A DNA stretch of 15,672 bases from JBBECF01 sp040881945 (GTDB lineage: Bacteria; Pseudomonadota; Alphaproteobacteria; Dongiales; Dongiaceae), in contig JBBECF010000162.1 in the NCBI GenBank assembly GCA_040881945.1, forward strand, positions 1 to 15,672, in the 5' to 3' direction. Every line of letters begins with the position of its first letter. Positions within the stretch are counted from its first letter, which is position 1. The notes under the pieces were generated by a model. That model saw only the letters and a list, made by a program, of their open reading frames with translations, was not told where the DNA came from and did no database searches. Positions 1 through 6,273 of the stretch are shown piece by piece. A program made the position numbers and the translations under genes.

Positions 1-582
1 CATGACGGCGAGGCGTTGCGCGTCGTCGATCTCGCGGCGCTGCCGGCGGGCGCCGAGGGCAACGTGCTGACCGGCACCGGGTCGTTCGACCCGCCGACGA
101 AGCCGCTCGACGCGGACGGCCAGGGCGTGCCCTACGCCACCTACGGCTTCGCCGCCCAGGTCGCCGAGGCCGAGGTCGATATAGAGTTGGGGACGGTCCG
201 CGTCCTGAAGATCACCGCCGCCCACGACGTCGGCCGGGCGATCAACCCGACCCAGGTCGAGGGCCAGATCCACGGCGGCATCGCGCAAGGCCTCGGCATG
301 GCGCTGATGGAGGAATACCTGCCGGGGCGGAGCGAAAACCTGCACGACTACCTGATCCCGACCGTCGGCGACGTGCCGGAGATCGAGACCATCATCGTCG
401 AATCCGCCGAGCCGCTCGGCCCCTACGGCGCCAAGGGCATCGGCGAGCCGGCGCTGATCCCGACCGCGCCGGCCATCCTGGCCGCGATCCACCACGCGAC
501 CGGCGCGCGCCTGCGCCGCCTGCCGGCGACGCCCGACCGGGTGCGCGCGGCGATCCTGGCGTTGGGCGAGGGGCGGCCGTAA
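1..582 (+). CDS. Xanthine dehydrogenase-family molybdopterin-binding subunit, C-terminal part (partial; candidate nicotinate dehydrogenase large subunit)
   Basis: This is the last 193 codons of a molybdenum hydroxylase large subunit. The reading frame is open from base 1, so the 5' end lies outside the window and the TTG at 16 is not a start. Family hallmarks seen are the GQIHGGIAQGLGMAL segment (about 89-102 of the fragment), HDYLIPTVGDVPEIE (115-129) and GAKGIGEPALIPTAPAI (143-159). In this family the Glu of GxGEP (E149 here) is the catalytic base next to the Mo centre. Such enzymes hydroxylate N-heterocycles or aldehydes using water and pass electrons to FeS and FAD subunits, which are not in the window. 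The 6-hydroxynicotinate reductase and enamidase genes nearby suggest nicotinate to 6-hydroxynicotinate as the reaction, but the fragment alone cannot separate this from xanthine, CO-type or isoquinoline oxidoreductases. The gene ends 73 bp before the convergent merR gene. Confidence 0.9.
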   Translation, partial: HDGEALRVVDLAALPAGAEGNVLTGTGSFDPPTKPLDADGQGVPYATYGFAAQVAEAEVDIELGTVRVLKITAAHDVGRAINPTQVEGQIHGGIAQGLGMALMEEYLPGRSENLHDYLIPTVGDVPEIETIIVESAEPLGPYGAKGIGEPALIPTAPAILAAIHHATGARLRRLPATPDRVRAAILALGEGRP

Positions 583-655
583 CGAGAACGGTCGCCGTGT
601 CTCGGCGAGGTCGAAACGCCGCTACGGGCCGCGCCGCTCGCGCGTCGACGGAAAC

Positions 656-1141
656 TCAGGCCGTCAAATGCGCATGGCGCGGGACCGGGCGGCGATCTTT
701 CTCCGCGGCGCGGTGGTCGCTCAGGCAATGGCCGTGCGAGCTATCGGCAAGCACCTCGATGACCCGGCACTCGCAAATCTTGCCGCCTTGGCACTCCGCT
801 ATCATCCGCTTGAGCTCCATCTTGAGCGCCTTGAGCTGCCTGATGCGTCGCTCGGCGGCCTCGAGCTGGCGTCTGGCGATGGCGTCGGCGGCGGTACAGG
901 ACCGCTCGGGAACGTCGGCGAGGCTGAGTAGTTCGCGAATCGCATCGAGCGGGAACCCCAGTTCCCGGCTGTGCCGGATGAAGGCGAGCCGCGCCAGATG
1001 CTTCGGACCATAGCGCCGCTGGTTGCCCTGCGTGCGCAGCGGCTCCGGCATCAGACCGATCTGCTCGTAGTAGCGGATGGTCTGGACCTTGCTGCCCGTC
1101 CGCTTGGCGAGCTCGCCGATCGAAAATTCTCGCTCCGGCAT
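656..1141 (-). CDS. MerR-family heavy-metal-responsive regulator (CadR/PbrR/ZntR-like)
   Basis: The protein is 161 aa. The N-terminal winged helix begins FSIGELAKRTG (6-16) and continues TIRYYEQIGLMPEP (21-34) and QRRYG (41-45), the classic MerR DNA-binding domain. It is followed by a long dimerisation helix (about 85-118). Cysteines at 82, 117, 123, 125 and 139, with histidines at 136 and 138, match the metal-ligand pattern of the Zn/Cd/Pb branch (one Cys before the long helix, the rest after it) rather than the SoxR or drug-binding branches. The ATG start is preceded by GAGGA with 9-nt spacing. The gene is divergent from lspA and cadA and shares with lspA an intergenic operator (1158-1180), so it should activate those promoters by untwisting 19-bp spacers and repress itself. 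Which metal it senses cannot be told from sequence alone. The tail after residue 140 is rich in Arg and His and ends RHAHLTA. Confidence 0.93.
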   Translation of the reverse strand: MPEREFSIGELAKRTGSKVQTIRYYEQIGLMPEPLRTQGNQRRYGPKHLARLAFIRHSRELGFPLDAIRELLSLADVPERSCTAADAIARRQLEAAERRIRQLKALKMELKRMIAECQGGKICECRVIEVLADSSHGHCLSDHRAAEKDRRPVPRHAHLTA

Positions 1142-1155
1142 GGCTCATTGTCCTC

Positions 1156-1186
1156 TTGAAGCTACAGTCACTGTAGGTTCTAGACT
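1156..1186 (+). promoter_or_regulatory. MerR-type promoter/operator of lspA (19-bp spacer)
   Basis: A -35 hexamer TTGAAG (1156-1161) and a -10 hexamer TAGACT (1181-1186) are separated by exactly 19 bp, the over-long spacing characteristic of MerR-activated promoters. The spacer contains the perfect dyad CTACAGT-C-ACTGTAG (1162-1176), and the symmetry resumes at 1158-1160 with 1178-1180 after one mismatch. On the other strand weak elements TTAAGT (1189-1184) and TGTAGC (1166-1161) could form the overlapping merR promoter, giving the usual divergent autoregulated layout. The merR ATG lies 15 bp beyond the -35 element. Confidence 0.85.
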
Positions 1187-1304
1187 TAAGCACGAAACGG
1201 ATTGGACGCAAGTCCTTGGGCTTCACATCGAGGCTTCGGATGCATCGCCCTCGCACGACGAATGGCCCGCGAATCGGCATGAGAGGAGCCGGAAGTTCAG
1301 AACT

Positions 1305-1796
1305 ATGATCAAACTGCGCTATCGGGTTGTTGTTTTTCTGCTGGTGATGGGCTTGGCGGCATTGGCCGACCAGGGCGTCAAGGCGGCCATGGTCGAACGT
1401 CTTGCGGGGTCCGGCCCCGTTGCCCTCGCCCCGGTCCTCAATCTCCGGCTCGGCTACAACACGGGCGTGAGCTTCAGCATGTTCGCCGAGACCTTCCGCG
1501 AGGCGCCATGGCTGCTCGCCGCGATCAAGATCGGCATTGTTGCCGTCATCGCCGGCTTTGCCGTCCGGACTGACCGGCGGCTTGACACTCTGGCGTTCGG
1601 GCTCATCGCCGGCGGTGCGACGGGCAACATCATCGACCGATTCCGCATCGGGGCGGTGGTCGACTACATCGATCTGTTCTATGCGGGCTGGCATTGGCCG
1701 ACCTTCAACCTCGCGGATGCTTTGATTTTCCTAGGTGTTGCGCTGCTGCTTGCCGGCGCCATGTTCGCGCCGAGGCGTCGCAGGATTGCCCCTTGA
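1305..1796 (+). CDS. lspA: Prolipoprotein signal peptidase (LspA; PbrC-like, in a metal-resistance operon)
   Basis: The protein is a 163-aa inner-membrane aspartyl protease that removes signal peptides from diacylglyceryl-modified prolipoproteins. Family motifs are DQGVK (22-26), NTGVSFSMF (52-60), GNIIDRFRIGAVVDYID (107-123) and NLADALIF (135-142). D120 and D138 fit the catalytic aspartate pair by motif and spacing. Four hydrophobic segments are visible (about 7-21, 69-86, 95-110, 138-155). The frame is open further upstream to 1077, but that would cross the operator; the ATG at 1305 has GGAAG at 9-nt spacing and gives the family's usual length. It lies under a MerR-type promoter and directly ahead of a P1B ATPase. 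In Cupriavidus pbr operons a signal peptidase II gene (pbrC) accompanies the Pb ATPase, so this is probably a metal-locus paralogue rather than the housekeeping lspA. The stop codon overlaps the cadA -35 element. Confidence 0.93.
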   Translation: MIKLRYRVVVFLLVMGLAALADQGVKAAMVERLAGSGPVALAPVLNLRLGYNTGVSFSMFAETFREAPWLLAAIKIGIVAVIAGFAVRTDRRLDTLAFGLIAGGATGNIIDRFRIGAVVDYIDLFYAGWHWPTFNLADALIFLGVALLLAGAMFAPRRRRIAP

Positions 1797-1823
1797 ACCT
1801 ACAATCGCTGTAGATCCTATCTT
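1793..1823 (+). promoter_or_regulatory. Second MerR-type promoter/operator, in front of the P1B ATPase gene
   Basis: TTGAAC (1793-1798) and TATCTT (1818-1823) are separated by 19 bp. The spacer starts with CTACAATCGCTGTAG (1799-1813), an imperfect copy of the operator in front of lspA: the outer five positions of each half-site match and the two inner pairs do not. The -35 hexamer shares bases with the lspA TGA stop (1794-1796). The predicted transcript start is about 1830, leaving a leader of about 37 nt before the ATPase ATG. This implies independent induction of the ATPase by the same regulator. Confidence 0.82.
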
Positions 1824-1866
1824 TCACTTAACGGCCGCCCGGAACGGACGACGGACGGAGATACCG

Positions 1867-4197
1867 ATGGCTCAGGCGCATAGGCACGATTACAAGCACG
1901 ACCACGATCAGGCTCATGAGCATGATCATGAACACGAGCACGAGCGCGAAGCGGATGCGTGCTGCGCCCCCGGGACCGGCGGCGCGCCAGCCCGCTCATT
2001 TCGGGGCGGCCGCGCCTTCAAGGTGCGCGGCATGGACTGCGCCGAAGAGGTTTCGGCCCTCAGGCGGGCCGTTGGGCCCGTCGTTGGCGGCGCGGACCGC
2101 CTTGCCTTCGATGTGCTGAACGGCCGCATGGCCGTCGCGGACGCGGCCCGCGAGGTGCCGGAAGCGGCCATCCTCAAGGCCGTCGCGGCCACCGGCCTGA
2201 GCGCCGTCCCGTGGGAGACGCAGGCCGCCAAGGGCGAACCCGACCGGCACCGCCGCCAACAGAACTTCTTTGCCGCGGCGAGCGGCGCAACTCTTCTGCT
2301 TGGCATGGCCCTTCACGTTTGGTCGACGCGCGACCTCGACGAGGCCTGGCGGCTGTTCGTCAGCCATGCCGATCGGGCGATGCCGTGGCCCGAGATCGCC
2401 GCCTATCTCGCAGCGGTCCTCGCCGGGGGCCGGTTCGTGGCGGTCAAGGCCTGGCGCGCGGCGCGCGGCCTGCGCCCCGACATGAATCTATTGATGACGG
2501 TGGCCGTGCTGGGCGCGATGGCCATCGACGAGTGGTTCGAGGCCGCGACCGTCAGTTTCCTGTTCGCGCTGTCGCTGGCGCTCGAAACCTGGAGCGTCGG
2601 ACGGGCGCGGCGCGCGATCGCGGCGCTCCTCGACCTCGCTCCGCCGACCGTTCGTCTCCTGCGAGCCGGCGGAGGGGAGGCCGAGGTGCCCGTCGCCCAG
2701 GTCAGCGCCGGCGACCGCTTCCTTGTGGCCGCGGGCGAGCGCATCGCCCTCGATGGCCGCGTCGTCGCGGGAGCCAGCGCCGTCAACCAGGCGCCGATCA
2801 CGGGCGAGAGTGTTCCGGTCGAGAAACAGCCGGGAGCGGAGGTCTATGCCGGCACGATCAACGGCGACGGAACGCTGACGGTTGAGGCGACCAAGGCCGC
2901 CGAAGACACGACGCTCGCCCGGATCATTCGCATGGTGGAGGACGCCCATGCCCGGCGCGCGCCGTCGGAGCAATGGGTGGAACGCTTTGCGCGGGTCTAC
3001 ACGCCCGCCGTCATGGCGCTCGCGTTCCTCGTCTTCCTGGTGCCGCCGCTCGCCTTCGGCGGCGGTTGGGAGGATTGGTTCTACCGGGCGCTCGTGATGC
3101 TGGTCATCGCCTGCCCCTGCGCGCTGGTGATCTCGACGCCGGTCTCGATCGTCGCCTCGCTCGCGGCGTCGGCGCGGGCCGGCGTGCTGATCAAGGGCGG
3201 CGCGTTCATCGAGCTGCCGGCCCGTCTGCGGGCGATCGCCATGGACAAGACGGGAACCATCACGCGCGGCGAACCGGCTGTCGTTCGCGTGATCCCGCTC
3301 GGCGATCACACGGAAGCGGAGCTTCTCGCACGCGCAGGGGCGCTCGAGGCGCGCTCCACGCACCCGCTCGCACGCGCGATCATCGGTTATGCGAAGGCCC
3401 AGGGCGTCCCACCGGAGCCGGCCAACGACGTCCAGGTTCTCCAGGGCAAGGGGTTGACCGGCACGTTCGGTGGCGAGCCCTTCTGGCTCGGCTCGCATCG
3501 CTATGTCATCGAGCGCGGACAGGACGCGCCGGAGATCGCCCGCCAAGCCGAGTCGCTTGAGGCCGACGGCAAGACGGTGATCGTCATCGGCAATGCGCGG
3601 CATGTCTGCGGGCTAATCGCGGTTGCCGACACCGTGCGGCCGGAGGCGCGCGCGATCGTGGCCGGCCTGCATGCAGCCGGCATCGAACACGTGATCATGT
3701 TGACCGGCGACAATCGCGTCACCGCGGAAGCCATCGCGCGGGAAGTTGGCATCGACGAGGTGCATGCCGAACTTCTGCCCGAGGACAAGCTTCGAAAAAT
3801 TGAACAGCTCGTCACCCAGTACGGAACGGTTGCGATGGTCGGCGACGGCGTGAACGACGCGCCCGCCCTGGCGCGCGCCAGCCTCGGCATTGCCATGGGT
3901 GCCATCGGCAGCGACGCGGCGATCGAAACCGCCGACATCGCGTTGATGACCGACGACGTCTCGAAACTGCCCTGGCTCGTGCATCATGCGAAGCGGACAC
4001 TCACGATTATCCGGCAGAACATCGTCTTCTCGCTCGGCGTGAAGGCCGTGTTCTTCGTGCTCACCTTTGCCGGTATGGCGAGCCTCTGGGGCGCGATCGC
4101 GGCGGATGTCGGGGCTTCTCTGCTGGTGGTGTCCAACGCGCTCCGCCTGCTGAGATTCGATGCGACGAAGGACGAAAGAAGTGCGAGTTCTACCTAG
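1867..4197 (+). CDS. cadA: P1B-type heavy-metal-translocating ATPase (Cd/Zn/Pb exporter, CadA/ZntA-like)
   Basis: The protein is 776 aa and pumps divalent soft metals out of the cytoplasm with ATP. The first 27 residues are a His/Asp/Glu-rich metal-binding tail, followed by a CC pair (32-33) and a ferredoxin-like heavy-metal-associated domain (about 49-118) with GMDC at 55-58. The domain has CAEE instead of CxxC. Catalytic motifs in order are TGES (312-315, actuator), CPC (416-418, membrane metal site), DKTGT (460-464, phosphorylated Asp460), HP (499-500), TGDN (613-616) and GDGVND (659-664). The C-terminal membrane segment has ADVGASLLVV, whose Asp748 is the Zn/Cd/Pb-type metal ligand and argues against Cu specificity. 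The ATG at 1867 has GGAG at 6-nt spacing and follows its own MerR-type promoter; the longer open frame from 1735 overlaps lspA and is rejected. The stop overlaps the ribosome-binding site of the next gene. The symbol denotes the family; the exact metal is unknown. Confidence 0.95.
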   Translation: MAQAHRHDYKHDHDQAHEHDHEHEHEREADACCAPGTGGAPARSFRGGRAFKVRGMDCAEEVSALRRAVGPVVGGADRLAFDVLNGRMAVADAAREVPEAAILKAVAATGLSAVPWETQAAKGEPDRHRRQQNFFAAASGATLLLGMALHVWSTRDLDEAWRLFVSHADRAMPWPEIAAYLAAVLAGGRFVAVKAWRAARGLRPDMNLLMTVAVLGAMAIDEWFEAATVSFLFALSLALETWSVGRARRAIAALLDLAPPTVRLLRAGGGEAEVPVAQVSAGDRFLVAAGERIALDGRVVAGASAVNQAPITGESVPVEKQPGAEVYAGTINGDGTLTVEATKAAEDTTLARIIRMVEDAHARRAPSEQWVERFARVYTPAVMALAFLVFLVPPLAFGGGWEDWFYRALVMLVIACPCALVISTPVSIVASLAASARAGVLIKGGAFIELPARLRAIAMDKTGTITRGEPAVVRVIPLGDHTEAELLARAGALEARSTHPLARAIIGYAKAQGVPPEPANDVQVLQGKGLTGTFGGEPFWLGSHRYVIERGQDAPEIARQAESLEADGKTVIVIGNARHVCGLIAVADTVRPEARAIVAGLHAAGIEHVIMLTGDNRVTAEAIAREVGIDEVHAELLPEDKLRKIEQLVTQYGTVAMVGDGVNDAPALARASLGIAMGAIGSDAAIETADIALMTDDVSKLPWLVHHAKRTLTIIRQNIVFSLGVKAVFFVLTFAGMASLWGAIAADVGASLLVVSNALRLLRFDATKDERSASST

Positions 4198-4208
4198 GAG
4201 GCGACTCT

Positions 4209-4517
4209 ATGAATCAGGCTGAGCGTCAAACCGCGACCGGTATGCCGTGCCCCACCTGCAAAGTCGATCTCGTCATGAGCGACCGGCAGGGCATCGAGAT
4301 CGACTATTGCCCGAAATGCCGGGGCGTCTGGCTCGATCGCGGGGAGTTGGACAAGATCATCGAACGGAACGCGACGCAAGCACGCGAGCGGCCGGCGGCG
4401 AACGAACCGCCCAGAGATCCGTATGCCGGATACGCGAGCCCCGGCTACGGCCATCACGGCGGCTACGGCAAGCACGGTTACCGACGCAAGTCCTGGCTCC
4501 ACGAGTTGTTCGATTAG
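4209..4517 (+). CDS. Small TFIIB-type zinc-ribbon protein with Gly/Tyr/His-rich tail
   Basis: The protein is 102 aa. Residues 12-52 form a zinc ribbon of the zf-TFIIB family: CPTC (14-17) and CPKC (34-37) with RGVWLDRGELDKI (38-50) immediately after, which is the family signature. Residues 71-95 are rich in Gly, Tyr and His (GYASPGYGHHGGYGKHGY at 74-91) and the protein ends KSWLHELFD. The perfect AGGAGG ribosome-binding site (4196-4201) overlaps the cadA stop codon and lies 7 nt before the ATG, so the two genes are very likely co-transcribed. No enzymatic motif is present. The family function is not established; the context suggests a metal-responsive, Zn-binding accessory or chaperone, which is inference. 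Confidence 0.88.
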   Translation: MNQAERQTATGMPCPTCKVDLVMSDRQGIEIDYCPKCRGVWLDRGELDKIIERNATQARERPAANEPPRDPYAGYASPGYGHHGGYGKHGYRRKSWLHELFD

Positions 4518-4716
4518 CCCGGATTTCTCGCCGGTCCCGAGCGGCCGGGGGCGCCCCTCTGCCGAGGACTGCGAACTCGTTCCGACAGGCCTTCAATGGC
4601 GCCGCCGGCCCGCCTTCCGGCGGATCAGGGCCCTTGACAGCCTGCCGGAACGCGCCAAAGGCTCATCACTGGCAAATGGGCGCGCACGCCGGAGCGGTTC
4701 GAGGCAACACGCAGAT
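4518..4716. other. Intergenic region at the junction between metal module and hnr
   Basis: These 199 bp hold no convincing gene; the open frame reading through them on the plus strand looks like an upstream extension of the next gene without family similarity. A 7-bp stem CCGCCGG (4602-4608) / CCGGCGG (4617-4623) with an 8-nt loop could be a weak transcription barrier but has no T tract. A perfect TTGACA at 4634-4639 is a candidate -35 for the next gene, but no good -10 lies 16-18 bp downstream. Confidence 0.5.
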
Positions 4717-6237
4717 ATGATCGATCCGAAGCCCGACCCCGTCGCCTCCACCGACACGCCGGAGGAGGCCGCGCTGACCGCGGCGATGACGAAGACCGAA
4801 GGCACCGTCGTCTGCGACGCCTGCCCGGTCTTGTGCCGCATCCGCCCGGACCGCACCGGCGCCTGCGACCGCTACGGCAATGTCGGCGGCGCGCTGGCCC
4901 GCCTCGACCCGTTGCTGATCATGCGACGGGTCGCCGAGCGGCAGGGCCGGACGGTGCCGTTCCTCGCCGCCGGCGCCGAGGACACCTTCGTCACCGGCAT
5001 CGGCGCCGGCACGACCTACCCCGACTACAAACCGGCGCCCTTCATCGTCGCCAGCCGGCCGCGCGGCGTCGATATGGTGACCGTCGTGACCGAGGGCATC
5101 TTCAGCTATTGCGGACTCAAGCTGAAGATCGACACCGACCGCTATATCGGGCCGGAGCAGGCGGCGGTGCGCGCCGAGGGCGAGCAGGTCGGGCATGTGA
5201 CGACCGCCGAGTACGGCTCGCAGATGCTGGCGCTGGGCGGCGTGCGCCATCTCACCGGCGGCAGCAAGAAGGAAGGTAATGTCACCTGCCGGACCATGCT
5301 GACCCTGTGCAACAAGGGCGCGGCCGAGCTCGTTGTCGACGGCGGCGCGGCGCTCACCGTCCAGGCCGGGCGGGCGCCGGTGATCGACGGCGTCGAAGAA
5401 GCGCGCATGCGGGTCGGCTGCGGCTCGGCGGCGATCGGCATCTTCGCCAAGCAGTGGCACGGCCATGTCGACGAGGTGATCGTCGTCGACGACCACATCA
5501 CCGGCGTGCTGACCGAGCACCAGGCCGGGCGCTTCCTCGACATGCCGCCGTCGGGCATCCGCGTGCGCGGCCGGCGCTCGACGCCCGGCCGCTACTTCCA
5601 GGTCGCCGAGCCGGGGGCGGGCTGGGGCGGCACGAACATCGACGACCCGCTGACGATCATCGAGAAGATCGACCCGAAGGTCGCGCGCCCAGGCCTGCGG
5701 CTGCTGATGGTCAGCACGACCGGCGAGGACGCGGGCTATTACGTCCTCGACGACGCGTTGCGGCCCGTGCCGGCCGCGATGCCGGCGGCGGTCGCCAAGG
5801 TGGTCGAGCGCATCGGCGAGAACTGCGAGCCGGCGCTGACGTCGGTGCTTTTCATGGCCGGCGCCGGCGGCAGTCTGCGCGCCGGCGTCACCGAGAACCC
5901 GATCCGGCTGACGCGCTCGATCAAGGACGCCCTCGTGCGCGTCACCTCCGGCGGCGCGCCGGTCTATGTCTGGCCGGGCGGCGGCATCACCTACATGGTG
6001 GACGTGCTGGCCATGCCGGACAACGCCTTCGGCTATGTGCCGACGCCGGCGATCGTCGCGCCGATCGAATTCACGCTCAGGCTCGACGACTACCGGGCGC
6101 TCGGCGGGCATATGGACAGCGTCCGCCAACTCACGGACGTGACCGGCAGCGACCGCGTCCGGCTGACCGACTGGCGCGCCGGCAACCCCTGGCCGTTCGG
6201 CGCGGACGACGACGAAATACCCCGGCGCGGCCCATAG
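4717..6237 (+). CDS. hnr: 6-hydroxynicotinate reductase homologue (iron-sulfur flavoenzyme)
   Basis: The protein is 506 aa. I recognise it as the family annotated 6-hydroxynicotinate reductase, which in Eubacterium barkeri reduces 6-hydroxynicotinate to 1,4,5,6-tetrahydro-6-oxonicotinate and carries covalent flavin and FeS clusters. The N-terminus has C33-x2-C36-x3-C40-x9-C50 (CDACPVLC, then GACDRY), a probable cluster site. Other conserved-looking blocks are TTYPDYKPAPF (99-109), VTVVTEGIFSYCG (121-133), GEQVGHVTTAEYGSQML (155-171), VGCGSA (233-238), DDHITGVLTEHQAG (258-271), RGRRSTPGRYFQVAEPG (284-300) and FGYVPTPAIVAPIEF (438-452). It contains nine cysteines in all. There is no signal peptide or membrane segment. 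The ATG at 4717 has only a distant GAGG; ATG 4786 is an alternative. It is separated from the molybdenum hydroxylase gene by the metal module. Substrate assignment rests on family recall and on the enamidase gene nearby; a different N-heterocycle is possible. Confidence 0.82.
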   Translation: MIDPKPDPVASTDTPEEAALTAAMTKTEGTVVCDACPVLCRIRPDRTGACDRYGNVGGALARLDPLLIMRRVAERQGRTVPFLAAGAEDTFVTGIGAGTTYPDYKPAPFIVASRPRGVDMVTVVTEGIFSYCGLKLKIDTDRYIGPEQAAVRAEGEQVGHVTTAEYGSQMLALGGVRHLTGGSKKEGNVTCRTMLTLCNKGAAELVVDGGAALTVQAGRAPVIDGVEEARMRVGCGSAAIGIFAKQWHGHVDEVIVVDDHITGVLTEHQAGRFLDMPPSGIRVRGRRSTPGRYFQVAEPGAGWGGTNIDDPLTIIEKIDPKVARPGLRLLMVSTTGEDAGYYVLDDALRPVPAAMPAAVAKVVERIGENCEPALTSVLFMAGAGGSLRAGVTENPIRLTRSIKDALVRVTSGGAPVYVWPGGGITYMVDVLAMPDNAFGYVPTPAIVAPIEFTLRLDDYRALGGHMDSVRQLTDVTGSDRVRLTDWRAGNPWPFGADDDEIPRRGP

Positions 6238-6273
6238 GCCCGCCATATCGAAACGATACCAACCTCGCATTTC

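Noticed and set aside
1077..1304. N-terminal extension of the lspA frame
   Set aside because: It would cross the MerR operator and promoter and the start of merR; the ATG at 1305 gives the normal LspA length and has a ribosome-binding site.
741..1694. Long minus-strand open frame (317 codons) across merR and lspA
   Set aside because: It runs antisense to lspA and out of frame with merR; the true products in the other frames match known families, and this translation has no recognisable motif.
2488..3603. 371-codon minus-strand open frame opposite the P1B ATPase
   Set aside because: Antisense shadow of a gene with all ATPase catalytic motifs in order.
4602..4623. CCGCCGG/CCGGCGG hairpin as terminator of the metal operon
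   Set aside because: No T tract follows and such stems are frequent by chance at this GC content; mentioned only in the intergenic description.
4634..4662. TTGACA as -35 of a promoter for the reductase gene
   Set aside because: The hexamer is perfect but no acceptable -10 is seen at 16-18 bp.
6246..6258. TATCG-AAA-CGATA palindrome between convergent genes as a bidirectional terminator
   Set aside because: The stem is only 5 bp with a weak AT-containing core and no T-rich flank.
4666..6270. 534-codon minus-strand open frame opposite the 6-hydroxynicotinate reductase gene
   Set aside because: Composition is the Arg/His/Asp-rich pattern typical of antisense frames in high-GC genes; the plus-strand protein is clearly real.
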